The notes beneath the pieces were generated by a model. The model had not been told where the DNA came from, searched no databases, and saw nothing but the letters and a program-made list of their open reading frames with translations. 45,184 bases of DNA from Terriglobia bacterium (GTDB taxonomy: Bacteria > Acidobacteriota > Polarisedimenticolia > Polarisedimenticolales > JAIQFR01), in the NCBI GenBank assembly GCA_020073205.1, contig JAIQFR010000025.1, positions 1 through 45,184 of the forward strand, given 5' to 3'. Shown here piece after piece: positions 17,537-27,082 of the stretch (position 1 is the first letter of the stretch; each line of letters opens with the position of its first letter). The position numbers were made by a program, and so were the translations under genes.

Positions 17537-20095
17537 ATGGGACGAGCGCTGGTCATCGTCGAGTCGCCCGCCAAGGCGAAGACGATCAACAAGTTCCTGG
17601 GTAAAGGATACGTCGTCAAGGCGTCCATGGGACACGTGCGCGACCTTCCGAAGCGGACCCTCGGGGTGGACGAGAAAGACTTTTCCCCGACCTACGCCGT
17701 TCTCCCAGAGAAGAAGAAGACCCTCGCCGAGCTCAAGAAAGCGGCGAAGACGGCGACCGCCGTCTACCTCGCCCCCGACCCCGACCGCGAGGGCGAAGCG
17801 ATCTGTTGGCATCTCAAGGAAGAGCTGCGGCGAGAGACCGAGGCTCCATTCCATCGGGTCATGTTCAACGAGATCACCAAGCGGGCGGTCCTCGGCGCGT
17901 TCGACAGCCCCAGGGAGATCGACTCGAACAAGGTGGACGCCCAGCAGGCCCGCCGGATATTGGACCGGCTCGTCGGCTACAAGATCAGCCCCCTCCTCTG
18001 GGACAAGGTCCGGCGCGGCTTGAGCGCCGGCCGCGTCCAGAGCGTCGCGCTCCGGATCATCTGCGAGCGGGAGCGCGAGATCCGCGGGTTCGTCCCCCGG
18101 GAGTACTGGTCCGTCCTGGCCCAGCTCGAGGGCAGCGAGCCGCCTTTGTTCCAGGCCCGTCTCGTGGCCCGAAACGGCGAGAAGGTCGAGTTGGCCTCGA
18201 AGGACGACGTCACGGCGACCCTCGCCGCCCTCGGCTGGAGCTTCCGTGAGGCCGCTCCGCCGGAGGGAGCCGGCCCGGGCGTGGTCGTGCTGGAGGCGGT
18301 TCCGTCGAGCGGGCCGCCGGTCCCGTTCCGGGTCGCGCGGGTCCAGTCCCAGGAGAAGAGGAAGAACCCGCCGCCCCCCTTCATCACCTCGAAGCTCCAG
18401 CAGGATGCCGCCCGCCAGTTCGGCTTCCCGGTGGCGAAGACCATGCGGCTCGCGCAGGGTCTCTACGAGGGGCGCGAGATCGGCGACGCGGGGACCGTGG
18501 GCCTGATCACCTACATGAGGACCGACTCGACTCGCGTCTCCGAAGAGGCGATCGACGCGGTCCGCGGCTTCATCGCGTCGACGTACGGGCCGAACGCCCT
18601 GCCCGACCGTCCGCGCACGTACCGATCGGGCAAGCAGGCCCAAGAGGCGCACGAGGCGATCCGCCCGACCTCGCTCGAGCACACGCCGGACCGGGTGCAG
18701 GCGTCCCTGGGCCGGGACGAGCTGAAGCTCTACACGCTGATCTGGAACCGCTTCGTCGCCTCCCAGATGGAATCGGCGGTATTCGACACGACTCGAGCCG
18801 ACATCGAGGCCGGTCCTTACACGTTTAGGGCGACCGGGTCCGTGCTGAAGTCGCCGGGCTGGCTCGCCGTCTATCACGAGGCGGCGGACGAGGACGTCGC
18901 GGGGAAGGAGCGGACCGACGAGGAAGCGGACGAGGAAGAGCGCCGCCTCCCGCCGCTCCGCGAGGGACAGCCGCTCGACCCGCGGTCTCTCCTTCCTCGC
19001 CAGCACTTCACCCAGCCGCCTCCACGGTTCACCGAGGCGACCCTGGTGCGGGAGCTGGAAGAGAACGGCATCGGACGTCCTTCGACCTACGCGAGCATCC
19101 TCTCGACCATCATGGACCGCGACTACGTCCTGAAGGAGCGAGGGCGGTTCAGCCCCACCGAGCTGGGGTTCCTGGTCAACGATCTCATCGTGGTCTCGTT
19201 CGGCGACATCGTGGACGTCGGCTACACCGCGCGAATGGAAGAAGAGCTGGACGAGATCGAGGAGGGCCGGCTCCGCTGGACCGACGCGCTCCGCGAGTTC
19301 AGCGAGAAATTCGAGCGGGACCTCGCCCGCGCCCGCGTCGAGATGCGCGACGTGAAACGGGAGGCGATCCCCACCGACGTGTCGTGCGACAAGTGCGGCA
19401 AGCCGATGGTGCTCAAGTGGGGGAGGTTCGGGCAGTTCCTGTCCTGCTCCGGCTACCCCGAATGCAAGAACACCCGCGAGGCCAACGGGACCAAGGCGGT
19501 CGGCGACGAGGACCGTGCGTCCCTCCCCGCGGCCGCGAAGGCCGCTCGCACCGCCGCGGCGCCCGAGCCTGTCGAGGCCGAGGCCGAGCCGTGCGAGAAG
19601 TGCGGCAGCCCGATGGTGCTGAAGCGCGGCAGGTTCGGACCTTTCCTGGCATGCTCGGCCTACCCGGAGTGCCGAAACACACGGCGGATCCGGGTGAATC
19701 ACGAAGGAAAGGCCGAGGCGAAGCCGGACGTCCTCCTCGACGAGGCCTGCCCTCGCTGCGGCTCGAAGCTCGCCAAGAAGCAGGGTCGCTTCGGCGAGTT
19801 CGTCGCCTGCTCGAATTACCCGAAGTGCCGCTACATAAAGATGAAGGAGACCGGGGTCACCTGCCCCGAATGCGGCAAGGGCCACGTCGTCGAGCGACGG
19901 AGCAAGCGCGGCAAGGTGTTCTTCGGCTGCGACCGCTACCCGGACTGCGGGTTCGTGCTCTGGAACCGGCCTGTGGCAGGCGCCTGCCCGCAGTGCGGCC
20001 GGCCGTACCTCGTCGAGAAGGTGAGCAAGCGCGACGGCCGCCGCCTCGTCTGCGACGCCGAAGGGTGCGGGTACTCCGCTCCCGCCGAGGGCTGA
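17537..20095 (+). CDS. topA: DNA topoisomerase I (type IA)
   Basis: 852 residues. Relaxes negative supercoils through a transient 5'-phosphotyrosine link. The Toprim domain opens the protein (LVIVESPAKAKTI at 4-16; DPDREGEAICWHL near 82-94). The catalytic Tyr is Y326 in GLITYMRTDSTR. Residues about 617-850 hold five Cys4-type zinc-ribbon units in tandem, the first three with the C-x-x-C...GRFG.FL.C..YP.C pattern. E. coli TopA has three plus two ribbon-like domains, so this is at the full end of the range. The start ATG three bases after dprA gives tight coupling. The minus-strand frame of more than 1000 codons antisense to it is a GC artefact. Confidence 0.97.
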   Translation: MGRALVIVESPAKAKTINKFLGKGYVVKASMGHVRDLPKRTLGVDEKDFSPTYAVLPEKKKTLAELKKAAKTATAVYLAPDPDREGEAICWHLKEELRRETEAPFHRVMFNEITKRAVLGAFDSPREIDSNKVDAQQARRILDRLVGYKISPLLWDKVRRGLSAGRVQSVALRIICEREREIRGFVPREYWSVLAQLEGSEPPLFQARLVARNGEKVELASKDDVTATLAALGWSFREAAPPEGAGPGVVVLEAVPSSGPPVPFRVARVQSQEKRKNPPPPFITSKLQQDAARQFGFPVAKTMRLAQGLYEGREIGDAGTVGLITYMRTDSTRVSEEAIDAVRGFIASTYGPNALPDRPRTYRSGKQAQEAHEAIRPTSLEHTPDRVQASLGRDELKLYTLIWNRFVASQMESAVFDTTRADIEAGPYTFRATGSVLKSPGWLAVYHEAADEDVAGKERTDEEADEEERRLPPLREGQPLDPRSLLPRQHFTQPPPRFTEATLVRELEENGIGRPSTYASILSTIMDRDYVLKERGRFSPTELGFLVNDLIVVSFGDIVDVGYTARMEEELDEIEEGRLRWTDALREFSEKFERDLARARVEMRDVKREAIPTDVSCDKCGKPMVLKWGRFGQFLSCSGYPECKNTREANGTKAVGDEDRASLPAAAKAARTAAAPEPVEAEAEPCEKCGSPMVLKRGRFGPFLACSAYPECRNTRRIRVNHEGKAEAKPDVLLDEACPRCGSKLAKKQGRFGEFVACSNYPKCRYIKMKETGVTCPECGKGHVVERRSKRGKVFFGCDRYPDCGFVLWNRPVAGACPQCGRPYLVEKVSKRDGRRLVCDAEGCGYSAPAEG

Positions 20096-20128
20096 CCCGC
20101 CGGTCACGCAGCGCGCGGCTCTGGTAAC

Positions 20129-21853
20129 ATGGCCCCGTCCGCCGCGTCGCAATTCGCCCCCGAGGACCGGTTATTGCCCGTCGAAGCTCCGGATCGACGC
20201 GACCTTCGAGCCGAGGCGCCCGTGCGGCCCGGACTCGGCCTCCTCCTTCCCGGAACGATTGCCCTCGTCGGACTGGCCGTGCCGCTGTTCTTCTTCGGCC
20301 TGGGATCGGTGGGGCTCTTCGATCCGGACGAGCCGTACTACGCCGTCCCTGCCCAGGAGATGCTCCGGAGCGGGACGTGGGCCTTCACCGTGTTCCACGG
20401 CCAGCCCTGGTTCGACAAGCCGATCCTTTTCTACTGGATGATTCTCGCCGCGTACCATGCGATCGGAGTCTCCGAGACGGCCGCTCGGATCGGGTCGGCG
20501 CTAGCGGGGCTCTCGGGGGTTCTGACGGTGTTCTGGGTGGGACGGCGCGGGAGGCTCGGTGAGCGCGGAGCGCTCGTCGCCGCTCTCGCGCTCTCGGCCA
20601 ATCTCGAGTACGCGCTCCTCGCCCGGGCGGCGATCACCGACATGACCCTGTCCCTCTTCGTCACCCTGGGCATGCTGGCGGTCGAGCGGTACCTGGCACG
20701 GGGACGTGCGCTCGCGATGGGGATGGCCGGGGCGGCCTTCGGCCTCGCGGCGCTGACCAAGGGGCCGGTCGGGTTCCTGCTTCCGGGAATCGCGGTCGCC
20801 CTCTACGCCGCGCTCGCCAGACGCTCCGACCTGTTCCGGCCGAGAGCGCTCCTCGCGGGAGCCGTGGGTGCAATCCTGACCGCCGTTCCATGGTACGGGT
20901 ACATGCTCTCCGCCCACCGCGGCCTCCTGCTCGAGACGTTCATCGGAGAGGGGAACGTCGGGCGATTCGTGAGCCCGGAGCACCCGTCCTTCCCTCTGTA
21001 TTACGCCGTCGTCCTGGCTGTCGGACTCCTGCCGTGGTCGGGGGCGCTGCCCGCCGCCCTGGCCGCGGCCGCGCGGCCTTCGACCTGGGGCGCGGAGCGC
21101 GGACCTGGACGGAACGCCGGCCCTCTGTTCCTGCTCTGCTGGTTCGGCGCCGTGGTCGCGATCTTCGAGGTGACCGCGAGCAAGTTGCCGACCTACGTGC
21201 TCCCGGCGTTCGCCCCCGCCGCGCTGCTGATCGGCGGCTACTGGGACCGCACGCTCCCGCTCGGCGCGGCCCGGGGACCCGCGAGGCACGCGCTCGTGTC
21301 CGCCGGGCTCGGCCTCGCCGTGGCGCTGTTCTCCGCCGCCGCCGTCGCGGTCACGCTCCGTGACCCGGACTGGGCGGACGCCAGGAAAGGCGCGATCGCG
21401 TTCGCCGCTGTGCTGGTCCTGGGTTCGGCCGGGGCGCTCCTGTCGGTGTTGCGCCGCTCCGCCGCGGCGCTCGCCGCGTCCCACGCGGCCTGCGCGGCGG
21501 TGGCGATGCTGATCGTGGTGATGCTGGCCCTCCCGCGGCTGGAGCGCACGCACTCGGCGCTCCCCATGGTCCGCGATCTCGAGCGGGCCGGCGTCGCGGC
21601 GGACGTCGCCGGGGTCGTCGTCGCGAAGGATTGGTACGGCTTCGATTTCTACCTCGAGCGGGCTTTGCCCCGGGTCCCGAGGAGCGATCTGGGCCGAAGC
21701 GTCGCGGCGCGGCCCGGCGGGATCTGGATCGTCCACAGCGATCAGCGCCGAACCATCCTTGCCGACCCGGCGTTCGTCGGCACGACGGTGCTGGCCGGGC
21801 CGGCCGTTTCCGCCGTTCGCCTGACACCGGCGGGCGTCGGGGGCGGCCGATGA
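20129..21853 (+). CDS. ArnT/FlmK-like lipid-linked-sugar glycosyltransferase
   Basis: 574 residues, about 12-13 membrane helices, member of the GT-C (PMT/ArnT, GT83) superfamily. The catalytic acidic motif is D65-P-D67-E68-P-Y-Y in the first periplasmic loop; other marks are WFDKPILFYW near 94, LTKGPVGFLLP near 209 and ASKLPTYVLP near 350, all typical of ArnT. Such enzymes move a sugar from undecaprenyl phosphate onto lipid A or another envelope target. The start has no clear ribosome site; a GTG at 20222 preceded by GAGG is an alternative that would drop the first 31 residues. The stop overlaps the next gene (ATGA), whose product is predicted to make and deacetylate the donor. Confidence 0.85.
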   Translation: MAPSAASQFAPEDRLLPVEAPDRRDLRAEAPVRPGLGLLLPGTIALVGLAVPLFFFGLGSVGLFDPDEPYYAVPAQEMLRSGTWAFTVFHGQPWFDKPILFYWMILAAYHAIGVSETAARIGSALAGLSGVLTVFWVGRRGRLGERGALVAALALSANLEYALLARAAITDMTLSLFVTLGMLAVERYLARGRALAMGMAGAAFGLAALTKGPVGFLLPGIAVALYAALARRSDLFRPRALLAGAVGAILTAVPWYGYMLSAHRGLLLETFIGEGNVGRFVSPEHPSFPLYYAVVLAVGLLPWSGALPAALAAAARPSTWGAERGPGRNAGPLFLLCWFGAVVAIFEVTASKLPTYVLPAFAPAALLIGGYWDRTLPLGAARGPARHALVSAGLGLAVALFSAAAVAVTLRDPDWADARKGAIAFAAVLVLGSAGALLSVLRRSAAALAASHAACAAVAMLIVVMLALPRLERTHSALPMVRDLERAGVAADVAGVVVAKDWYGFDFYLERALPRVPRSDLGRSVAARPGGIWIVHSDQRRTILADPAFVGTTVLAGPAVSAVRLTPAGVGGGR

Positions 21854-23511
21854 GCCTGGACGGCGGGGCCTCGCCGGCGCGGACGTTGATCCTGCCGGTC
21901 TACAACGCGGAGAGGTTCCTCGAGGGAAGCCTGGGCCAGATCCATGCCTGGCTGAAGGCGCAGCCGGACCCGTGGGAACTCCTGATCGTCGACGACGCGT
22001 CGAACGACCGGACTCCGGCGCTCCTCGACGCCTTTCTTGAAGCCCACCGCGGGGAGCCGGTGGAGAGGATCCGCTTCGCGGGGAACCGGGGGAAGGGGTT
22101 CGCGATCCGGGTCGGCCTCCTGCGCGCCAGGGCCCCGCTGGCACTCTTCACCGACTGCGACCTCGCCTACCCGGTGGAGAACGCTTCGCGGATCGTGGCC
22201 GCTCTCGAGGCCGGCGCCGACGCCGCGATCGCCTGCCGCGTGCTGCCCGACAGCACTTACATGATGAGCCCGTCCTTCTTTCACTACCTCTACACCCGGC
22301 ACGTGATGGGGCGCGCCTTCAATCTCCTCTGCCGCGTTCTGACGGTCCCGCGGATCCTGGACACGCAGGCGGGGCTCAAGGGGTTCAGGACGGAGGTGGT
22401 CCGGCCCGTTCTGGGTCTCCTGGAGATGGACGGGTTCTCCTTCGACGTGGAGCTGCTGCGCGCCCTCATCGACCGCGGCGCGCGCATCGTCGAGGTACCC
22501 GTCGCGTTCCGCTACGACAGCGAGCCCAGCACGGTCGCGTTCGTCGTGGACTCCTCCCGGATGTTCCGCGACCTGGTCCGCATCAGGGCGCAATCGATCG
22601 CGGGACGATATCGCCCCCCCCCGTCGAGGACCGCTCCCTCGCGGCTCGTGATCCACGCCGACGACTACGGCCTCGCGCCCGGGATCAACCGGGCGATCGA
22701 GGCGGGGCTGGCCTCGGGAGCCTGGACCAGCGCCTCCATCCTCCTCGGCACCCCGCACGGGCCGGAGGCGATCTCGTGGGCCGCGGCGCACCCGGAATTC
22801 GACTTCGGCGTCCACCTCAACGTGACCCGCGGGCGGCCGCTCCTCCCGGCCCGCGAGGTGCCGAGCCTCGTCGGCGCGTCGGGAGAGTTCCACACGGCCG
22901 AGAGCTTCCTCGCGCGGCTCTTCTCCCGCCGGATCTCCGTCGAGGAAATCGCGGCCGAGTGGCGGGCGCAGGTCGGCACGGTGAAAGGGGCGGGCGTCGC
23001 CGTCTCGCATCTCGACAGCCACCAGCACGTCCATCTCTTCCCCAGCCTCTTCTCTCGGGTGGCGGCGCCATTGGCCCGCTCCCTCGGCGTCACCTTGCGC
23101 GCGATGGACGGGCCGTATCGAGGCGGCGGGATGCACTCCGCCCTCAAGGGGGCGTTGCTCTCGCTTGCGAGCCGCATCGACGTCGCGCGATTCGGGCGCG
23201 GTCTAGCTCCGGCGCGCGGATTCGGCAACGCGCTCCTCAGGCGGCCGACCCTCGACGTCGTTCGCGCGGCGATCGAGAAGATGGAGCCGGGAAAGACCTA
23301 CGAGATGGTCGTCCACCCCGGCGAGGTGGACGACGCGCTGCTGGCGACGGGCGACGACTACCACGACGGACGGAGCCTGGAGCGTGCGCTCCTCGAATCG
23401 GAGGAGCTGCGGGCCGCGCTCGAGATCGCGGGGGTCGAGATCGTGAGTTTCCGCCGGGGTGCGGCGGTAGCGGACCCTCGATCGGGAGCGGCTCGGGCTC
23501 GCTCTGGTTGA
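21850..23511 (+). CDS. Polyprenyl-phosphate glycosyltransferase fused to YdjC-type deacetylase
   Basis: 553 residues, two enzymes in one chain. Residues about 10-250 are a GT2 of the dolichyl/undecaprenyl-phosphate sugar transferase type: ILPVYNAE at 15-22, VDDASNDRTP near 45, TDCDLAYPVE near 100, and TQAGLKGFR near 172; it lacks the two C-terminal helices found in ArnC/GtrB. From about 264 to 540 it is a YdjC/ChbG carbohydrate deacetylase: metal-ligand HADDYG (D271-D272) and HLDSHQHVHLFP supply the Asp-His-His set, with VVHPGEVDD near the end. This equals FlmF2 and NaxD of Francisella joined together, which make undecaprenyl-phosphate N-acetylgalactosamine and remove its acetyl group before FlmK transfers it to lipid A. 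ATG overlaps the ArnT-like stop. Confidence 0.85.
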   Translation: MSLDGGASPARTLILPVYNAERFLEGSLGQIHAWLKAQPDPWELLIVDDASNDRTPALLDAFLEAHRGEPVERIRFAGNRGKGFAIRVGLLRARAPLALFTDCDLAYPVENASRIVAALEAGADAAIACRVLPDSTYMMSPSFFHYLYTRHVMGRAFNLLCRVLTVPRILDTQAGLKGFRTEVVRPVLGLLEMDGFSFDVELLRALIDRGARIVEVPVAFRYDSEPSTVAFVVDSSRMFRDLVRIRAQSIAGRYRPPPSRTAPSRLVIHADDYGLAPGINRAIEAGLASGAWTSASILLGTPHGPEAISWAAAHPEFDFGVHLNVTRGRPLLPAREVPSLVGASGEFHTAESFLARLFSRRISVEEIAAEWRAQVGTVKGAGVAVSHLDSHQHVHLFPSLFSRVAAPLARSLGVTLRAMDGPYRGGGMHSALKGALLSLASRIDVARFGRGLAPARGFGNALLRRPTLDVVRAAIEKMEPGKTYEMVVHPGEVDDALLATGDDYHDGRSLERALLESEELRAALEIAGVEIVSFRRGAAVADPRSGAARARSG

Positions 23512-23529
23512 GCCACAGGGTTCCATACA

Positions 23530-23556
23530 GTTCGCAGTCAGGCACGAAAGGCGAAA
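23530..23556. repeat. Dispersed hairpin repeat, copy 1 (diverged)
   Basis: Left arm GTTCGCAGT (23530-23538), nine-base loop (23539-23547), right arm AAGGCGAAA (23548-23556). Six of eight inner pairs form. The right arm and its flank (AAGGCGAAATCCGTTCG) match copies 2 and 5. The loop sequence differs from the other copies, so this is the most diverged member. Confidence 0.55.
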
Positions 23557-23747
23557 TCCGTTCGCAATCCTCCTCCCAAGTCCCCGGGCGCCGACGCTTT
23601 CGGCGGATCACGCCCGATGGGGCGGTCCTCCGCGCCAGTCGTGTCTTTGCAACTCTTAGCCGAAAGGATGTAGGGGCATCTCTTCATAAGGCGAGACTTA
23701 CGGTGAATCGTTCGCGGAGGAGAATCCCTCCCCTTGGCAGTGAACAA

Positions 23748-23798
23748 GCTCGCCTTTGTAGATGGAAGGCGAACTCCGTTCGGGTTCTCGAAAGCGAC
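23748..23798. repeat. Dispersed hairpin repeat, copy 2
   Basis: Arms GCTCGCCTT (23748-23756) and AAGGCGAAC (23766-23774) around loop TGTAGATGG. From 23748 on, 51 bases match copy 5 at 29482 with three differences, including the 24-base right flank. Located 50 bases past the 3' end of the minus-strand gene that stops at 23849. Confidence 0.85.
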
Positions 23799-23848
23799 AC
23801 ATAACGTTCCTAGTGATGCAGCGTGAAGAGCCGGGAAGGCCGGTTCGA

Positions 23849-24880
23849 TCAGCGGCCGTCTCCGCCGAGCGGCGGGCGACTCCATCGAGCCGCTCGATCC
23901 TTCGTGGTGTCGCGTGGCGCGTTGAAGGGCGACGGTTTGATCGAGGGCGGCAGACACTGCCATGCCTGCGAGGCGCGTTGAATGACCGCGATCACATCGT
24001 CAGGAAGCAAGTTGAAGTAGTCGCCGCGCCGGAAAGACGTGTACCGCTCCGCAATCCCGTTTGCACGCTTCGCATCCGACTCGGCTTTGAGGTGGTCGCA
24101 AACGACATCGATATGCCCCCACTGAAGCAAGGCATCCGCTGCAGGTGCATAATTGGCGCCTACGTTCGATCCAAGAGCCTGGGCAACCGCATCGATCTCT
24201 CCGTTCTTGCTCAGCAAGGAGAATCGCAGCCGAGGCGTCGTGCTCGGTGCTATCCAATCAAGACAACTACGCACGAACTCGAAGTCTTCGGGTTTGCTGA
24301 AGCGTACAAGTTGGAATACGGCGCGGAAGGTGTCGTCTGCGGCGTGTGGCCGCTTCGCCAGTCGATGCCTCAGCACGCGCCGGACGGCATCGGATCGACG
24401 CGGCCAGATGCTGTCCGCCATGATCGCGACGTCGTGGGTGGACCATCGCGGCTCGGTGATCTTGCCGATCAAGTATTCTCGGCCCTTCGCGGGTTCAAGG
24501 AACACCAAGACCGGCGCGACATCGGTGCCAGTCTTCTGGAGAGGCATCACGGCCCAGCTGACCGCCGCCGCCTGTTGCGCGTACTCGGCCTCTAGGCCAG
24601 GGATGATTCGAGGACCGTTTTCGAAGAGCTGCCGCATGCAGCGGTAGTTGTGGTCCCGATCCGGCAGGAGCGCGGGAAACGACTGCTCCCAGATGCTGTC
24701 CAAGGGGCCGATTTGGTACAGGTACAGGCCGAACGTCACGACGTCGAACAACGAACCAGCACGCCAGTCGCACACAGGTGTTGGGTCCTGGTCCGATGCT
24801 CGGGACGACCGGCCGGCAGCCGCAGCGCCGAGCACTGCACAAAGCGTGGCAAGTGCGGACCAACAAGTTCTGCGCGTCAT
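23849..24880 (-). CDS. Secreted protein of unknown function
   Basis: 343 residues from the ATG at 24880, which opens a good Sec signal peptide (MTRRTCWSALATLCAVLGAAAA). The frame is open for another 79 codons upstream, but those overlap the preceding gene. I recognise no family. The mature part is mostly helical and hydrophilic with several Trp and six or so Cys; the second half has helix pairs (for example FSLLSKNGEIDAVAQAL and YAPAADALLQWGHIDVV) that could be HEAT-like or ankyrin-like. It is 22 bases downstream of the two-domain pseudopilin-like gene and probably shares its transcript. Base composition is less GC-rich than the flanking core genes. Confidence 0.7.
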   Translation of the reverse strand: MTRRTCWSALATLCAVLGAAAAGRSSRASDQDPTPVCDWRAGSLFDVVTFGLYLYQIGPLDSIWEQSFPALLPDRDHNYRCMRQLFENGPRIIPGLEAEYAQQAAAVSWAVMPLQKTGTDVAPVLVFLEPAKGREYLIGKITEPRWSTHDVAIMADSIWPRRSDAVRRVLRHRLAKRPHAADDTFRAVFQLVRFSKPEDFEFVRSCLDWIAPSTTPRLRFSLLSKNGEIDAVAQALGSNVGANYAPAADALLQWGHIDVVCDHLKAESDAKRANGIAERYTSFRRGDYFNLLPDDVIAVIQRASQAWQCLPPSIKPSPFNAPRDTTKDRAARWSRPPLGGDGR

Positions 24881-24902
24881 GGGCGGTCCGGACCACAACC
24901 CG

Positions 24903-25748
24903 TCACGGCTCGGTGCCTCTCGGCCAGTTCGCAAAGACGCCGCAGACCTGGACGACGTCACCGCCTTCATCAATCGTGACTTCTCCGCCGAAGGCCTGGA
25001 GGTTGCACGGAAGGTCGGTGTAGTACGCCACTTCCGGCACGCCGTTTTCGCCGAAGCTCGCGAGGACGAACGTCCCCGCGTGGCTCGCGTACACGAGCGG
25101 GCGCCCCCAGCCGTCATTCAATGGAAGGTCCTGGATGTAGGTCGGTGCCAGCTCGGCGGCGAGCTCCGACACCGGTCTGAACTCCGCCGCGCTACCAGGG
25201 TAACGATTGTTGTCGATGGCGAAGGAGGCCGACGCGATGAAGATTGCGTTGATCGCGTTGATCGTTTCGAATTCTCGACTTCGGGAACCGAACGGACGCC
25301 TGACGAAGCGTGCATCGATGAGGACGAGATCGTTTCGAGGGTCGGGTGCGTCGACGACGGGCTGAAAGCGAGCGGCATACAGATTCTGGTCGTCGTAATT
25401 CTGGTCAGCGCTGCCGTCCGCACCGTAGCTGATCAACTGGTGCGTTCCCCGCACCGCCCGATACCATAGAGGATGGCCCCATCCATCGCGGGCTAGCTTC
25501 GCGGCCTGGATACCCGGCTGGGGGCCGAGTGCGTCCTGAACCCGATGGAACCTACTATCGGCGAGCGGAAAGACACCCTCCCGTCGCTGCTGATCGACCA
25601 GAAGGGTGCTGACGATCCTCATCGTCCCCATGGTCTGTGCCACAGGATCGACAGTAATCGAAGAGACGGGCGCCGGCGCGCCACTCGATGAATACGCTGT
25701 CGACGTGACCAGGATGACTAGAGCAGCCCCGGCGCCTCGCATCGTCAT
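24903..25748 (-). CDS. Secreted protein with two GspG-like C-terminal domains
   Basis: 281 residues with an N-terminal signal peptide of about 23 residues. Two segments repeat the C-terminal pattern of major pseudopilins (T2SS GspG): about 65-115 (LARDGWGHPLWYRAV...LISYGADGSAD) and about 195-250 (LPLNDGWGRPLVYAS...LASFGENGVPE). In GspG the D-G-W-G-x-P-L-x-Y run leads into the calcium-binding loop. The hydrophobic N-terminal helix with a prepilin peptidase site is missing, so it cannot build a pilus in the usual way. The ATG has GGAGG about ten bases upstream. It sits in a minus-strand run of three exported proteins of unknown role, bounded on both sides by hairpin repeats. Confidence 0.72.
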   Translation of the reverse strand: MTMRGAGAALVILVTSTAYSSSGAPAPVSSITVDPVAQTMGTMRIVSTLLVDQQRREGVFPLADSRFHRVQDALGPQPGIQAAKLARDGWGHPLWYRAVRGTHQLISYGADGSADQNYDDQNLYAARFQPVVDAPDPRNDLVLIDARFVRRPFGSRSREFETINAINAIFIASASFAIDNNRYPGSAAEFRPVSELAAELAPTYIQDLPLNDGWGRPLVYASHAGTFVLASFGENGVPEVAYYTDLPCNLQAFGGEVTIDEGGDVVQVCGVFANWPRGTEP

Positions 25749-25849
25749 GTCCGTTCACCCTCCGAGAGGATCTCACCGGCTTGGACTGGAGTCGCCCCGG
25801 TCGGTTCCTTGGCAGCGCCCCCATCGTCCCGATCTGTCGTCATTCGCAG

Positions 25850-26818
25850 CTACGAACCGTTGGCGCCGAGGAACTTCCTCGCCCAGGCGCCTTCACGCGT
25901 ATCTGAGTGGCCCGCGACTTGCCGAAGAAGCATGCGGCCCTCGCTACCTTTGCCGCAGGCGATCTGGTTGATGCCAATCGCAAGCCTAAGCTGCCCGGAA
26001 TAAGGGAAATCCGGATGCTCTCGCAGGATGCGTTGCGCGTTATCGATGCGCCAACGCGCCAGATCGGGCCCCGATAGGCTGGAGCAGCCGTCGGGCGAGT
26101 CGGGGTCTGGAACCGATCTGGTTACCAGGAAACGACCGCTCTCGATGACCGTTCCGACGATGCTCGGGTCTGATTTCGCGATGGCGATGTAGGGCAGCAA
26201 GGCAAGCGCTGCGTAGCGTGACGACCGGAACAGCTTGACGGCTGTCCAAGACATCGGCGACTCGTTATGCTCGCGTGACCACGCCAGGGCCTGTGCATCC
26301 ACTCCGCTTGGCTCGTTTACGCCAATCGAGACAGTGTTCGAGGTGAGCACTCCCGTGAATGCGTCGTCTGGAGCCGAGGTTTCGCCGGCCGATTGTGCGG
26401 GAGCCGCTAGCCGAGATTCGGCCTGGAACCGGTACTGCGCTGGGATTTCAACCCACTCCTTGACGATACCGCGGGCGTCCACTGCTGCGCTGGGACACAG
26501 GAGTGGAAGTGGACCCAGCTCCACTTCGGCGCCCGGCTCGATTCGGGTCCAAGGGACCGTGCTGACCCCTGAGCAAATCGCGAGGCTACTCCTGCAGTCG
26601 AACCATCCATCGTCAGTTTGAATCCGGAGTCGCGGCGGCGAGGCCGTCTGGAGAGCGACACTCACGGGCGCGGTGCCGTGGTTCACCAGGACTAGATGGA
26701 GATCGACTGGCTCGAGAACGAGGAGCTGCGACTTCCCGGATCGAAGCTCGAGTAGGACGTCGGCGCCGAACGTCAAACCAGTCACGAGGAACGCGATCAC
26801 GACTGCGAGTCGCCTCAT
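25850..26818 (-). CDS. Secreted protein of unknown function
   Basis: 322 residues. Signal peptide MRRLAVVIAFLVTGLTFGA, then a beta-rich domain (about 20-115) with the phrase VLEPVDLHLVLVNHGTAPVSV, which looks like the first strands of an immunoglobulin-like or DUF11-like domain, and a helical C-terminal half. A TATATT (26856-26851 on the minus strand) about 33 bases before the ATG may be its -10 box. First gene of the three-gene minus-strand run. No enzyme motif is visible. Confidence 0.72.
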   Translation of the reverse strand: MRRLAVVIAFLVTGLTFGADVLLELRSGKSQLLVLEPVDLHLVLVNHGTAPVSVALQTASPPRLRIQTDDGWFDCRSSLAICSGVSTVPWTRIEPGAEVELGPLPLLCPSAAVDARGIVKEWVEIPAQYRFQAESRLAAPAQSAGETSAPDDAFTGVLTSNTVSIGVNEPSGVDAQALAWSREHNESPMSWTAVKLFRSSRYAALALLPYIAIAKSDPSIVGTVIESGRFLVTRSVPDPDSPDGCSSLSGPDLARWRIDNAQRILREHPDFPYSGQLRLAIGINQIACGKGSEGRMLLRQVAGHSDTREGAWARKFLGANGS

Positions 26819-27082
26819 GTTGCAGGTTCTCCAACGGTCGAGTCATCTTCAATATAAGGTTGCGCATCCTGGGGTAGGCAGATTACGAATGCGGTATCGT
26901 TCCTCCGTCCCCTTGATCGTGGTCTTGCGAGAAACGCTGGCATCGTTGGTCACCTTCCTCGAAGCGCTGGCAACGACATTCTTGCGTCGAAGGTACGCTC
27001 TTAGGGTGGTGGCGAATGGTACTTCGCCGAGTCGGCGTTGCACGCGCACAACATTTGGAGGTCGCGTGTTCGATCCTCCCGC

